64,000 nucleotides of DNA from Maribacter polysaccharolyticus (GTDB lineage Bacteria; Bacteroidota; Bacteroidia; Flavobacteriales; Flavobacteriaceae). The position numbers were made by a program, and so were the translations under genes. Location: NCBI RefSeq assembly GCF_028882255.1, contig NZ_JARBUY010000008.1, positions 4,509 to 68,508 on the forward strand. Direction: 5' to 3'. A model generated the notes under the pieces. It was not told the DNA's origin, searched no databases, and saw only the letters and a list, made by a program, of their open reading frames with translations. Below are positions 8,977 to 17,763 of this stretch, piece by piece. Positions within the stretch are counted from its first letter, which is position 1; every line of letters starts with the position of its first letter.

Positions 8977-9002
8977 AAGTGGACTTTTTAATTCAACGAA
9001 CT

Positions 9003-9461
9003 ATGGATTCGATTACGGTCAGAGGGGCGGTCCTAGACGATCTGGAGCTTTTGCGAAGCTTTGAACAAGGGGTGATCCAAGCGGAAAGGCCTTTTGATGT
9101 TACCCTGGATGCAGATCCCATTTCCTATTATGATATCGGGGCAATGATCGAAGATGACGATGCCCATGTGGTCGTGGCCGAAATTGGGGGTAAGGTCATC
9201 GCATCGGGCTATGCCTTGATCAAACCTGCAAAACCGTATCTGGTACACGAGCGCTATTCGTATTTGGGTTTTATGTACACGGTCCCTGAATATCGGGGCA
9301 GGGGGGTGAACACCAAGATTTTGGAAGGTTTAAAGGAATGGTCATATGCCAAAGGGTTGAAAGAAATAAGATTGACCGTCTATAACGGTAATGGGAGTGC
9401 CATTAGGGCGTATGAAAAAGCCGGATTCAAGAGACATATCATCGAAATGCGGTTGGAATAA
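9003..9461 (+). CDS. GNAT family N-acetyltransferase
   Basis: A 152-residue protein starting at the ATG at 9003 (a TTG at 8964 would add 13 residues outside the fold). The acetyl-CoA site is YTVPEYRGRGVNTKILEGL (the R-G-x-G-V turn near residue 100), followed by LTVYNGNGSAIRAYEKAGFK, the usual C-terminal half. This shows an acyl-CoA dependent N-acyltransferase; the substrate cannot be inferred. The kynureninase gene follows 60 bp downstream but has its own promoter. Confidence 0.88.
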   Translation: MDSITVRGAVLDDLELLRSFEQGVIQAERPFDVTLDADPISYYDIGAMIEDDDAHVVVAEIGGKVIASGYALIKPAKPYLVHERYSYLGFMYTVPEYRGRGVNTKILEGLKEWSYAKGLKEIRLTVYNGNGSAIRAYEKAGFKRHIIEMRLE

Positions 9462-9478
9462 CGGTGGCTTTAAAGCCC

Positions 9479-9507
9479 TTGTTTTTTAATCCGAAATCGT
9501 ACTTTTG
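9479..9507 (+). promoter_or_regulatory. Promoter of the kynureninase gene
   Basis: TTG at 9479-9481, then 18 bp, then TACTTTTG at 9500-9507. The start codon lies 14 nt after the box. Both elements and the spacing fit the Bacteroidota vegetative consensus. Confidence 0.6.
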
Positions 9508-9521
9508 AACAAAAGAAGCCT

Positions 9522-10796
9522 ATGCAATTCCAAAATACCCGCGCCTTTGCACAACAGCTCGATGCCGCGGACAACCTACGAGATTATAGGGAACAATTTC
9601 ATTTTCCCCAAATAGCGGGCAAACAGGTCATATATTTTACCGGAAATTCCCTTGGCCTACAGCCTAAAATCGCCCAGGCCTATGTTGATGAGGTCATGGA
9701 GGATTGGAGAAAGTTGGGAGTTGAAGGTCATTTTCATGCCGATAAACCCTGGTGGGATTATCATGAACGCTTGGCCAAACCCTTGGCAAAGGTTGTGGGC
9801 GCACTTCCCGAAGAGGTCTCCGTGATGAATACCTTGAGTGTCAACCTTCATTTAATGCTGGTATCCTTTTACCGTCCTACAAAAAAACGGTTTAAGATCT
9901 TATGTGAGGAAAAGGCCTTTCCCAGTGATCAATATCTTTTGAACAGTCAAGTGCGGTTTCATGGTATGGATCCCGATGAGGCCATCGTTGAGGTCAAGAA
10001 AAGAAAAGGGGAGCACTTTTGGCGCACCGAGGATGTATTGGCCAAAATAGGGGAATTGGGGGAAGAACTTGCCCTGGTGTTGATCGGTGGGGTAAACTAC
10101 TATAACGGTCAGGCGTTCGATATGGCGACCATTACAAAGGCCGGAAAGGCCGTTGGAGCCATGGTGGGATGGGATTTGGCCCATGCGGTAGGTAATGTCA
10201 CCTTGGCATTGCACGATTGGGATGTTGATTTTGCGGCTTGGTGCAGTTATAAATATATGAACAGCGGCCCGGGCAATGCTTCCGGGGTGTTCATCAATAA
10301 AAAACATTTGGGTCAGGACCAAATACCGCGGTTCGAAGGCTGGTGGGGCACCAAAAAGGAAACCCGATTTTTGATGAAGCCCGTTTTTGAACCCATGGAA
10401 ACTGCCGATGCCTGGCAGATCAGTAATCCGCCGGTATTGGCATTGGCACCTTATTTGGCTTCATTACAACTTTTTGAGGAAGTGGGTATGGATGCCTTGG
10501 TCGGGAAAAGGCAGCGGATCGTTGCGTATCTCGAATTCATCCTTGAAGAAATCGCCAAGGAAGTAGGGGGTAGCTTTGAGGTCATTACCCCGAAAGACCG
10601 AGGGTGTCAGCTCAGTGTATTACTGCACGGACAAGGAAGATCCCTATTTGATTTTCTGATGGGGCAAGGGGTCATTGCCGATTGGCGCGAGCCCAATGTC
10701 ATGCGTTTGGCACCGGCTCCTTTTTATTGTTCGTATGAGGATATGTACCGGTTCGGGCAACTTCTGAAGCAGGGTGTTTTAAGGCAAAATAAGTAG
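9522..10796 (+). CDS. kynU: Kynureninase
   Basis: A 424-residue PLP enzyme, the usual length for kynureninase, which hydrolyses kynurenine or 3-hydroxykynurenine to anthranilate or 3-hydroxyanthranilate plus alanine. Seen: the FTGNSLGLQP segment near the N terminus, a WDLAHAVGN motif with the PLP-contacting Asp, and the Schiff-base Lys244 in WCSYKYMNSGPG. The C-terminal RGCQLSV and DWREPNVMRLAPAPFY blocks also match. An MFS transporter gene follows after 46 bp, and kynurenine 3-monooxygenase is encoded 3 kb away. Together they suggest 3-hydroxyanthranilate formation, for NAD synthesis or tryptophan breakdown. Confidence 0.95.
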   Translation: MQFQNTRAFAQQLDAADNLRDYREQFHFPQIAGKQVIYFTGNSLGLQPKIAQAYVDEVMEDWRKLGVEGHFHADKPWWDYHERLAKPLAKVVGALPEEVSVMNTLSVNLHLMLVSFYRPTKKRFKILCEEKAFPSDQYLLNSQVRFHGMDPDEAIVEVKKRKGEHFWRTEDVLAKIGELGEELALVLIGGVNYYNGQAFDMATITKAGKAVGAMVGWDLAHAVGNVTLALHDWDVDFAAWCSYKYMNSGPGNASGVFINKKHLGQDQIPRFEGWWGTKKETRFLMKPVFEPMETADAWQISNPPVLALAPYLASLQLFEEVGMDALVGKRQRIVAYLEFILEEIAKEVGGSFEVITPKDRGCQLSVLLHGQGRSLFDFLMGQGVIADWREPNVMRLAPAPFYCSYEDMYRFGQLLKQGVLRQNK

Positions 10797-10816
10797 TGTG
10801 CATAAGCGATTTTAAG

Positions 10817-10824
10817 TAGTTTTG
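10817..10824 (+). promoter_or_regulatory. -7 box before the MFS gene
   Basis: TAGTTTTG fits TAnnTTTG, 18 nt before the ATG at 10843. No TTG at the right distance. The MFS gene may therefore have its own promoter besides read-through from kynU. Confidence 0.4.
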
Positions 10825-10842
10825 CCGAAAAAATCCTTACCA

Positions 10843-11997
10843 ATGAAATCACTTCGGACCATCTTGAAAAATCCACGCTATTTTGGGCCGGCATGGGTAT
10901 TTGCGAGTCTTAACATTCTCTTCGGTACTTGGGTCATCTATATTCCATCGGTCAAGGAAAAATTGGGGATCGATAAGGCCGATTTGGGGATTGCCATCTT
11001 TTTTTTATCGTTTGGCGTATTTACCGTTTTTCCCATTGCCGCCAAGGTCATCAATAAAATAGGGGTGGGGAAGGCGACTTCCCTGGGGATCCTCGGTAGC
11101 AGTATCATGGCCTTGTTGCCGCTTTTGGCCCCAGATTATTACCTGCTTATGGGGGCGTTATACCTATTCGGCGCTTTTAATGGCTTTACCGATATCGCCA
11201 TGAATACCCTGGTCACCGAGATAGAAAAACAGGACCGGCAAATGTTCATGTCGGCGGCCCATGGCTTTTTTAGCCTAGGGGGTGTTTTGGCCGGCTTGGG
11301 AAGTTTCTTTATCATGGCCATCGGTAGTCCGCCCGTACACATGCTTATGGCGGTGGTCTTGGTCCTTGGCGTGAACGCGATTTTCTTTAAGCGGTATTAC
11401 CACGTAAAGGCGGCCCCGGTGCGTAAAGAACCCTTTAATATGAAACTTTTTAAACCCTTGATGGTCATTGGTGCGGTGGCGTTTATCGCTATGGGGAGCG
11501 AAGGGGCCATTATAGATTGGAGTGGCTTGTATCTAAAGGAAATAAGTATGGCTCCCGAAGCATTATGGGGTGCCGGATTTTTGGGGTTTCAAATCACCAT
11601 GACCCTGGGGCGCTTTGTGGCAGATGCCATAAGCACCAAGATCGGATCGGTGAAAATCGTGGCCTTGGGGGCATGTACGGCCATCGTCGGGTTTGTTATG
11701 GTACTTTCTACGGTTACGTATATGGCGATTTTAGGATTTGCTCTGATCGGTTTGGGATTTTCGGTCATGGCCCCGGAGTTTTTCCGCATTGGTGGTAATG
11801 TCCCGGGAATCAACTCGGCCCAAGGGGTTTCCTTTATCGCAGGTATGGGGTATTCCGGATTTTTGGTCGCCCCTCCCATTTTAGGGGTTGTTGCCAAGAC
11901 GTGGTCCTTGGTTATTTGCTTTATAGGGCTGTTGGGTTGTGTCCTCCTTATCTTAATGGCAACCCTGCTATTGCATCGTAAACGTGTGATTACGTAA
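10843..11997 (+). CDS. MFS transporter
   Basis: A 384-residue membrane protein starting at the ATG at 10843, with about 12 hydrophobic segments. It has the MFS fold, for example GTWVIYIPSVKEKLGIDKADLG in the first loop and PVRKEPFN in the central cytoplasmic loop. The closest resemblance I see is to the FHS/fucose-permease-like group annotated in many Bacteroidota. The substrate is unknown; its place after kynU invites the idea of a tryptophan-related compound, but that rests only on position. It converges on a lipoprotein gene 8 bp away. Confidence 0.85.
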   Translation: MKSLRTILKNPRYFGPAWVFASLNILFGTWVIYIPSVKEKLGIDKADLGIAIFFLSFGVFTVFPIAAKVINKIGVGKATSLGILGSSIMALLPLLAPDYYLLMGALYLFGAFNGFTDIAMNTLVTEIEKQDRQMFMSAAHGFFSLGGVLAGLGSFFIMAIGSPPVHMLMAVVLVLGVNAIFFKRYYHVKAAPVRKEPFNMKLFKPLMVIGAVAFIAMGSEGAIIDWSGLYLKEISMAPEALWGAGFLGFQITMTLGRFVADAISTKIGSVKIVALGACTAIVGFVMVLSTVTYMAILGFALIGLGFSVMAPEFFRIGGNVPGINSAQGVSFIAGMGYSGFLVAPPILGVVAKTWSLVICFIGLLGCVLLILMATLLLHRKRVIT

Positions 11998-12005
11998 GTC
12001 CGGAT

Positions 12006-12677
12006 TTATTTTTTTTGTGCGGCCAAATGGGTGAAATACAATAAAAAACCTTTGTCATTACTGCGTTTCCGTGAAATTTGGAGTCCGTTTATATCCGCAT
12101 AGTCTTCCCAGATGGTCACTAGGGATGCTTCCGGACTGTTTCCTTTTCTAAATACCCATTCCTGTATGCGGTAATCATCACCAAAATAAAGGTCGTAAGC
12201 ATCGCCAGGGGTGTATCCTCCTTCATTGCCATAGACAAGCGTTACTTTGTGCATGGTTTTATGGCTTAGGGGAGCCACTTCGTTTTCGTAATGTTCATAC
12301 GTATAATTCCCTTTGTCCCAAACCAGGTTGAACGGGGCCAATAACCAATATTTGTCGTTGATGAATTTACCGTTTATTTTATCGGTAATACTGTCCAACT
12401 GCGCCCTGTGGTAGGTAACGGTATCTTTTTGGGAAATGGCGGTTACTTGGTTGTTGTTGATATCCCAGATCCAACTGCGCTCAAAATGGGAGCTGTCCCG
12501 ATCTACATTAAAGGTAAAGCGTAGCTCCCCCACATTTTTCCATTCTTGGAAACCATGTGCATTGGCTATTTTTTCCACTATGGTGAATGCTTTTTCAGGG
12601 GTAGGCTTGGCCTCTTTTTTTTCTGTTTTACACCCCATACATAACAGGGAAAACAGAAGGAAGGTGGTTATTCTCAT
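12006..12677 (-). CDS. Putative lipoprotein
   Basis: A 223-residue protein starting at the ATG at 12677. MRITTFLLFSLLCMGC is a lipoprotein signal peptide with Cys16 as the likely lipidation site; the -3 to -1 residues (CMG) are not ideal. The mature part is rich in Trp and Tyr (HFERSWIWDINNNQV, YTYEHYENEV, YGNEGGYTPGDAYDLYFGDD), like LolA/LolB-type or DUF-type beta proteins of the outer membrane of Bacteroidota. I do not recognise a named family. Confidence 0.7.
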   Translation of the reverse strand: MRITTFLLFSLLCMGCKTEKKEAKPTPEKAFTIVEKIANAHGFQEWKNVGELRFTFNVDRDSSHFERSWIWDINNNQVTAISQKDTVTYHRAQLDSITDKINGKFINDKYWLLAPFNLVWDKGNYTYEHYENEVAPLSHKTMHKVTLVYGNEGGYTPGDAYDLYFGDDYRIQEWVFRKGNSPEASLVTIWEDYADINGLQISRKRSNDKGFLLYFTHLAAQKK

Positions 12678-12903
12678 TTCATAGGTTTGTTCAAATATAA
12701 CGCATACGCGCCAATAACGGGAGGGCACGCAAACATAAAATAAGGTTAAATTGATGCAAAACGGACGGCTTCGGGGCATCCCCGAGCATTTGGGATGGCA
12801 CAAATAAGGGACGGGAAGGAAGGAAAAGACACCTATAGGGGCACCGGCTTTTTTTTAATGTAATTCGATAACCTTGAGATAAGTTTATTTTTAATAAATT
12901 GCT

Positions 12904-12911
12904 TAGTTTTG
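12904..12911 (+). promoter_or_regulatory. -7 box before clpP
   Basis: TAGTTTTG, 19 nt before the clpP ATG at 12931. The region upstream is AT-rich but has no TTG at standard spacing. Confidence 0.45.
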
Positions 12912-12930
12912 AATTCTTAAATTAAATAGG

Positions 12931-13479
12931 ATGAGTTCTAAAAAGGGAAAAGTACAGGAAGCAATAGATGAAAAGTTATTGGAAGAACGCAAGGTCTTTC
13001 TTTGGGGCATGGTAGATGATGAATCGGCCAAGCACGTAATCGATCGTTTGTTGTATTTGGATATGCAGAATAATAAAGAGATCCAGTTGTTCATCAATAG
13101 CCCTGGGGGATATGTGACTTCAGGTTTCGCCATGTATGATACCATCAAGTCATTAAAAAGTCCGGTGTCGACCATTTGTACGGGGCTTGCGGCCTCCATG
13201 GGATCGATATTGCTATCCGTGGGTAAAAAGGGAAGACGTTTTATTCAGCCCCATGCCCAAGTAATGATCCATCAGCCAAGTGGCGGAGCTCGGGGTCAGG
13301 CATCGAATATAGAGATCCAGGCAAAGGAAATCATCAAGACGAAAGAATTGAGTGCAAAGATCTTGGCCGAGAACTGTGATCAGGATTATGAAAAGGTGCT
13401 TAGGGATTTTGACCGTGATTATTGGATGAATGCAGAGGAATCCATAGCCTACGGAATCGTAGACGGTATATTGGAATAA
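12931..13479 (+). CDS. clpP: ClpP family serine protease, stand-alone copy
   Basis: A 182-residue ClpP-family protein, somewhat short. The likely triad is Ser89 (CTGLAASMG), His114 (QVMIHQPSGG) and Asp159 (KVLRDFDRD). The family forms tetradecameric rings that degrade proteins unfolded by ClpX or ClpA. The gene stands alone, without clpX or tig, and is closed by a strong terminator. In this phylum a second ClpP copy away from clpX is common, so this may be the accessory one; that is inference. The N terminus lacks a long propeptide and begins with a Lys-rich stretch instead. Confidence 0.9.
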   Translation: MSSKKGKVQEAIDEKLLEERKVFLWGMVDDESAKHVIDRLLYLDMQNNKEIQLFINSPGGYVTSGFAMYDTIKSLKSPVSTICTGLAASMGSILLSVGKKGRRFIQPHAQVMIHQPSGGARGQASNIEIQAKEIIKTKELSAKILAENCDQDYEKVLRDFDRDYWMNAEESIAYGIVDGILE

Positions 13480-13511
13480 CCCACTTGCTTAAGAATGGCA
13501 TGGAAAATAAC

Positions 13512-13547
13512 AAGTCCTTCACAATCCGATTGTGAAGGACTTTTTTT
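13512..13547 (+). terminator. Rho-independent terminator of clpP
   Basis: A perfect 14-bp stem (13512-13525 with 13529-13542), a 3-nt loop, and a run of seven T from 13541. It starts 32 nt after the clpP stop. Confidence 0.9.
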
Positions 13548-13741
13548 GTGATATATAGTGACGCCGAAGCGGAATGTAAAATATATACGCACCTAGAAGT
13601 CGTTTTGGATGTTGCCATTAGGGGGGGGTAGGCGACTTCGATCCGGGGCGGGGATGCCAAGGTTCCCATATTCCGGTAATTGTAGGATTGCGGTTTATTT
13701 TACTAAATTTACATGCTAACCGTATTTTTTCCCAATTTAGA

Positions 13742-15091
13742 ATGAAACAACAACCCAAGAACATTGCCATCGTAGGATCTGGTCTGGTAGGTTCCCTATT
13801 GGCCATTTATCTTAGAAAGCATGGCCATACGGTCACTGTCTTCGATCGTAGACCCGATATCAGGACCATAGTTTTTTCAGGGCGTTCCATTAATCTGGCC
13901 ATGAGCAATAGGGGTTGGAAAGCCCTGTCGGAAATCGGTATTGAGGAAGAAATCAAAAAAATAGCGATTCCCTTAAATAAAAGGGCCATGCATTTGGTAG
14001 GTAAACCCATGTATTTTCAGGAATATGGCAAGGATGGGGAGGCGATTTGGTCGATATCGAGAGGGGTGTTGAACCGTAGGATGATCGATCTGGCCGAAGC
14101 GGCTGGGGTGACCTTTAAGTTCGAGGAAAAAGTATGGGATGTAGATCTGCCCGAAGCCAAATTATTTACCGGGGCCACCGAAAAAGGGGAGTGGAAAGAG
14201 TATCAATTCGATTTGATCTTTGGTTGCGATGGGGCCTTCTCCCGGGTGCGGCATAAAATGCAACGCCGTAGCAGGTTCGATTATTCCCAGGATTTCATTG
14301 ATGTTGGGTATAAAGAGTTGACCATTCCGGCAAATGCCGATGGCACGCATAAATTGGATGCCCATTCCTTTCATATTTGGCCAAGGGGAAAGTACATGTT
14401 CATCGCCATGCCCAATTTGGATGGTAGTTTTACCTGTACCCTGTTCATGCCTTTTGAAGGGGAGGTTTCTTTTGAAAGTATTAAGACCAAGGAAGATGCC
14501 GAAAGGTTTTTTGAGACCAGTTTCCCCAGTGTAGACCATGAAATTGAAAATTTGGCCACTGATTTCTTTACGAACCCTACCAGTGCCATGGTCACCATGA
14601 AGTGCTATCCATGGACCTATTGGGACAAAGTGGCCCTAGTGGGCGATTCGGCCCATGCCATTGTCCCTTTTTACGGACAAGGAATGAATGCCGGTTTCGA
14701 GGACATTTATATGCTCAATAAATTGATCCAGGACTATGGTGACGATTGGGAGACCATTTTCCAAACCTATCAAAAAGAACGGAAACCGAATGCCGATGCC
14801 ATTGCGGAATTGAGTTATCGCAATTTTATTGAAATGAGCAGTAAAACGGCAGATTCCAAATTTTTGCTTCAAAAAAAGATTGAAAATAGGTTTGCGGAAA
14901 AATACCCGGATAAGTGGGTTCCGCTATACTCCAGGGTAACATTTTCCGATAGGCCCTATGCCGAGGCTTTGGCCATCGGGGATGCCCAGGAAAAAATCAT
15001 GGAACAGGTCATGGAACTTCCAGATATCGAAACCAATTGGGATTCGGAGGAAGTGGAACAAAAAATGCTAGGTCTTTTGGCTAGGGCATAA
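13742..15091 (+). CDS. kmo: Kynurenine 3-monooxygenase (FAD)
   Basis: A 449-residue flavoprotein starting at the ATG at 13742. It shows the ADP-binding fold (IAIVGSGLVGSLLAIYL, residues 9-25), the KMO-specific GRSINLAMSNRGWKAL, GCDGAFSRVR and the second FAD motif VGDSAHAIVPFYGQGMNAG. These identify kynurenine 3-monooxygenase, which hydroxylates L-kynurenine to 3-hydroxykynurenine using NADPH and O2. The C-terminal membrane segment of the mitochondrial enzyme is absent. With kynU at 9522 it gives two consecutive steps. They are not one operon, since the MFS gene, the lipoprotein and clpP with its terminator lie between. Confidence 0.95.
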   Translation: MKQQPKNIAIVGSGLVGSLLAIYLRKHGHTVTVFDRRPDIRTIVFSGRSINLAMSNRGWKALSEIGIEEEIKKIAIPLNKRAMHLVGKPMYFQEYGKDGEAIWSISRGVLNRRMIDLAEAAGVTFKFEEKVWDVDLPEAKLFTGATEKGEWKEYQFDLIFGCDGAFSRVRHKMQRRSRFDYSQDFIDVGYKELTIPANADGTHKLDAHSFHIWPRGKYMFIAMPNLDGSFTCTLFMPFEGEVSFESIKTKEDAERFFETSFPSVDHEIENLATDFFTNPTSAMVTMKCYPWTYWDKVALVGDSAHAIVPFYGQGMNAGFEDIYMLNKLIQDYGDDWETIFQTYQKERKPNADAIAELSYRNFIEMSSKTADSKFLLQKKIENRFAEKYPDKWVPLYSRVTFSDRPYAEALAIGDAQEKIMEQVMELPDIETNWDSEEVEQKMLGLLARA

Positions 15092-15133
15092 CATAGACAT
15101 CGTTTTACCCATTACCCTGTAAAAAGATAAGAA

Positions 15134-15712
15134 CTAGGAATGTTGCTTAAGGGTTAGATCAAAATGTACGGTCAAGGCATCGTTCACCACAATAAGCCCT
15201 AGGGCTTTTTTCGGCGCTTTGAGATTAAAATCGCTCAGATGTATGTTCATCTCCCCTTTGGCCTTGAAGTTTTTGTCTTTGGATAGCTCGATAGGGACTT
15301 GATAATTTCGTTTGACATTGGCAATGACAATCGACACATCTGCAATGGTTTTGTTGTCAAGGTATTTTACGTTGTTCAGCTCCAGGGTGATATTGGGGTA
15401 TTGGCTGGTTTTCAAAAGCTGGTTGAAATCCTTGTTGATTCGGTTGTGTCCGCAATCAAAATAGGTGTTCTGTAATTTCAATAGGGTGGAATCGAAGTCC
15501 ATATGCCCTCCATTGTTCTTGAAATTTACACGAATGGGGTCATTTAAATTGTTCAAATTATAAGAGCAATCAAAGCTATTGATGTTACTGGTTCCGGAGA
15601 TGATAAGTTCGCTATCGGAAGCGATGAAAATTTCAGTTGTATTTATCGCTTCATCGTTTTTTAAAAATGATAAACTTAGAAATCCAAAAAGAAAAAGAAT
15701 AAGGGTTTTCAT
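15134..15712 (-). CDS. YceI family protein (second of two)
   Basis: A 192-residue protein with a signal peptide (LILFLFGFLSLSF). The body shows SELIISGTSNINSFDC, NPITLELN-like NITLELNNVKY and the end block LKAPKKALGLIVVNDALTVHF, typical of YceI lipid-binding beta barrels. YceI proteins are periplasmic lipocalin-like folds that hold polyisoprenoids or other lipids. It lies downstream of the barrel protein gene but beyond that gene's terminator, so it may be transcribed less or from its own promoter. It is divergent in sequence from the 17141 copy. Confidence 0.78.
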   Translation of the reverse strand: MKTLILFLFGFLSLSFLKNDEAINTTEIFIASDSELIISGTSNINSFDCSYNLNNLNDPIRVNFKNNGGHMDFDSTLLKLQNTYFDCGHNRINKDFNQLLKTSQYPNITLELNNVKYLDNKTIADVSIVIANVKRNYQVPIELSKDKNFKAKGEMNIHLSDFNLKAPKKALGLIVVNDALTVHFDLTLKQHS

Positions 15713-15756
15713 AGGTTAAAATTTATAAGACTTTGTTTGCAATATAGACTTAAGGG

Positions 15757-15794
15757 CAAAAATCCTAGGAATATAAAATCAATATTCCTAGGAT
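15757..15794 (-). terminator. Terminator after the outer-membrane barrel gene
   Basis: A perfect 13-bp stem (15762-15774 with 15782-15794) with a 7-nt loop. Read on the minus strand it is followed by a short T run (15757-15761). It lies about 26 nt past the stop at 15821, between the barrel gene and the second yceI gene. Confidence 0.75.
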
Positions 15795-15820
15795 AATTGT
15801 GTAAACTTATAAAAAAAATA

Positions 15821-17083
15821 TTAGAAACTGATTACGGCTTCAAGCATTATACCATTGAATTTACCGTCGTTGTAAATACTTGTGGCATCATATCCGTCAT
15901 AGGTTTGTGATACATATTCCAATTTGGCCATGACGTTTTTAGTGAAGAATAAACCTCCACCGATATTGAATCTATTGATATCAACATCGTAACCATCGGT
16001 TGTTTCGGCAGAAACGGAGTTATATCTTGTGCCAACGTAGAAATTCTCGTTTTGTCCGAATCGGTATAAAAGCTCCCCAACAAATTGGTTGGCTGTCCTA
16101 TTTTCGGTTTCTGCAGTGGTTTTACCGCTAGAGAACTCCAATGCTCCAAAGAACTCCAATCCTTTGTACTTCACAAATGGGTTGATCATGATCGAAGAAA
16201 GTTTATTGCTAAACCCTGGATCGAATCGTCCTGATCTGAAGTTGTCAGAAGAAGTAGCGTCTGTATCTTCCATTACGAAGTAATATCTAGAACCGGCCCT
16301 GTCACCTGCATATAAATAAGTTCGTGAAGATTTGTTGGTTTGGTAAAGGGAACCGGTCAATCTAAAACGTAAATCATCGTTTATTTGCTTGTCGTATCCT
16401 AATTTGGCGATAACTGAAGGATCGGTAGTATCAGGACTGGTTGCGCTTTGGTTCAATTTACCATTGGAAAGACCAACCATTGCGATAAATCCGTTGTCCC
16501 TATAGTATACTTCCCCACCTACTTCGGTAGTAAAGGCATCCATGATGTAATTCCCTACGAAAGGATTGTATAAGGCCATGGCGTTGTCACTTCTTCTAAA
16601 GTGGCCATCACCATAGTTCAATTCCATATGCCCAACCTTAATGGTTACTTTCTTCATAAGATCTTCCATGAAACCGGGGCTGATGAAATTCAAATTGTCA
16701 ATTTGGAAATATCCTCCTTTTACGTAAGGCTCGGTGTGGTGCCTTGAAGAAAGGTAGGTCCTAAGGTGCATTCCCACACCATCGGCCAAAGCAACATCTA
16801 GATCGAGGTTGGCAGTAGCCAAGTTAAAGTTATCACCTAGTTCTTTCAATTCAACGGCACCTGAATTTTCATGGTCAAAGGCTTGGAATTGAAGGGCAAA
16901 GGCTCCACCTACCCTTACTTTCACGTTTTCAAAAGTGCTTACGGTGTCTTTTGGGGCTTCAAAAACATTGATTCCATCTTTACTGGGCTGCCTGTAGTTG
17001 TCAAGGTTTCTGTCCTGTGCAGTCACAAAAAGGCCCGAGACCATTATAGCTGCGAAAATTAATTTACTGATTGTCGTTTTCAT
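15821..17083 (-). CDS. Outer-membrane beta-barrel protein, porin-like
   Basis: A 420-residue protein with a signal peptide ending FVTAQ. It is dominated by alternating hydrophobic/polar strands with aromatic girdle residues, and ends in EAVISF; a terminal Phe is the usual signal for barrel insertion. GHMELNYGDGHFRRSDNAMALYNPFVGNYIMDAF is a block I associate with flavobacterial porin-like proteins. The gene is flanked by two YceI genes in the same direction; the first ends 57 nt upstream. The fold assignment is good, the cargo is unknown. Confidence 0.78.
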   Translation of the reverse strand: MKTTISKLIFAAIMVSGLFVTAQDRNLDNYRQPSKDGINVFEAPKDTVSTFENVKVRVGGAFALQFQAFDHENSGAVELKELGDNFNLATANLDLDVALADGVGMHLRTYLSSRHHTEPYVKGGYFQIDNLNFISPGFMEDLMKKVTIKVGHMELNYGDGHFRRSDNAMALYNPFVGNYIMDAFTTEVGGEVYYRDNGFIAMVGLSNGKLNQSATSPDTTDPSVIAKLGYDKQINDDLRFRLTGSLYQTNKSSRTYLYAGDRAGSRYYFVMEDTDATSSDNFRSGRFDPGFSNKLSSIMINPFVKYKGLEFFGALEFSSGKTTAETENRTANQFVGELLYRFGQNENFYVGTRYNSVSAETTDGYDVDINRFNIGGGLFFTKNVMAKLEYVSQTYDGYDATSIYNDGKFNGIMLEAVISF

Positions 17084-17140
17084 ACTTGTTAAAATTTAAT
17101 TTGATATAGTTGTTGATAATATTAATGGATATTCAAAAGA

Positions 17141-17728
17141 TTATTTGGTCAATACCGAAGCATACTTGATGGTTACCTCATCCCCGGTTTTAATGGTTCC
17201 CATTAGGGCTTTTGGAGGGGTTATTCCGAATTCTGTCATTTTAAAGGAATTTTCACCGGTAAGGGTAACTTTGTCATTGGTTACGGTCATCAAGAAGTTT
17301 TCCGATAAGTTTTTGGTTACCCCACATAAGGTCAAATCTCCTGAGCATGCTACCTTGTAGGTGTTGTTGCCATTGGGTACGATTTCTTTTACCTTGGTCA
17401 TTTCAAATACGATGTTTTTGTACTTGTCGGTCTTTAACGCCTTATAGGTGTTGTTGTCCATCATGCCTTTTCCACTTTTAAGGCTTTCTGCAGGAATGGT
17501 CAATTTTAAGGCTTTGATAGTGATATTATCACCATCGTTCCCGAGTTGTATGGTTCCTGATTGTTCTTCCGCGACGATTTCCCAATCGTGTATTGATGAA
17601 GTTCCCAAAACGGTCATTGAAGAACCGGTCTTGGAAAGTTTGAACTCTTGTGAAAAGATCGTTTGGGTCAACAAAAGGGAAAATAATAGGAGGATACTTT
17701 TGTTAAAAGGTTTGAATGTAATTTTCAT
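17141..17728 (-). CDS. YceI family protein (first of two)
   Basis: A 195-residue protein from the ATG at 17728, with a good -7 box 27 nt upstream. The signal peptide ends TIFSQ. GTSSIHDWEIVAEEQSG, LKSGKGMMDNNTYKALKTDKY and FGITPPKALMGTIKTGDEVTI are the strongest YceI-family blocks. The HDW and MDN..AL segments line the lipid cavity in known structures. It leads the yceI-barrel-yceI series and is likely periplasmic. The ligand is not known; polyisoprenoids are the family precedent. Confidence 0.88.
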   Translation of the reverse strand: MKITFKPFNKSILLLFSLLLTQTIFSQEFKLSKTGSSMTVLGTSSIHDWEIVAEEQSGTIQLGNDGDNITIKALKLTIPAESLKSGKGMMDNNTYKALKTDKYKNIVFEMTKVKEIVPNGNNTYKVACSGDLTLCGVTKNLSENFLMTVTNDKVTLTGENSFKMTEFGITPPKALMGTIKTGDEVTIKYASVLTK

Positions 17729-17755
17729 TTTTTTGTATTTTTTATTTTGAAGCTG

Positions 17756-17763
17756 CAAAGATA
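17756..17763 (-). promoter_or_regulatory. -7 box of the yceI-barrel series
   Basis: TATCTTTG followed by C on the minus strand, a full TAnnTTTGC match, 27 nt before the start codon. Confidence 0.55.

Noticed and set aside
9464-9490. GGCTTTAAAGCC followed by T-rich DNA after the GNAT gene
   Set aside because: The stem would be five pairs with a two-base loop; too weak to call a terminator.
13600-13640. A run of eight G near 13619-13628
   Set aside because: A single G run in an intergenic region, with no further structure and no gene whose frame it would switch.
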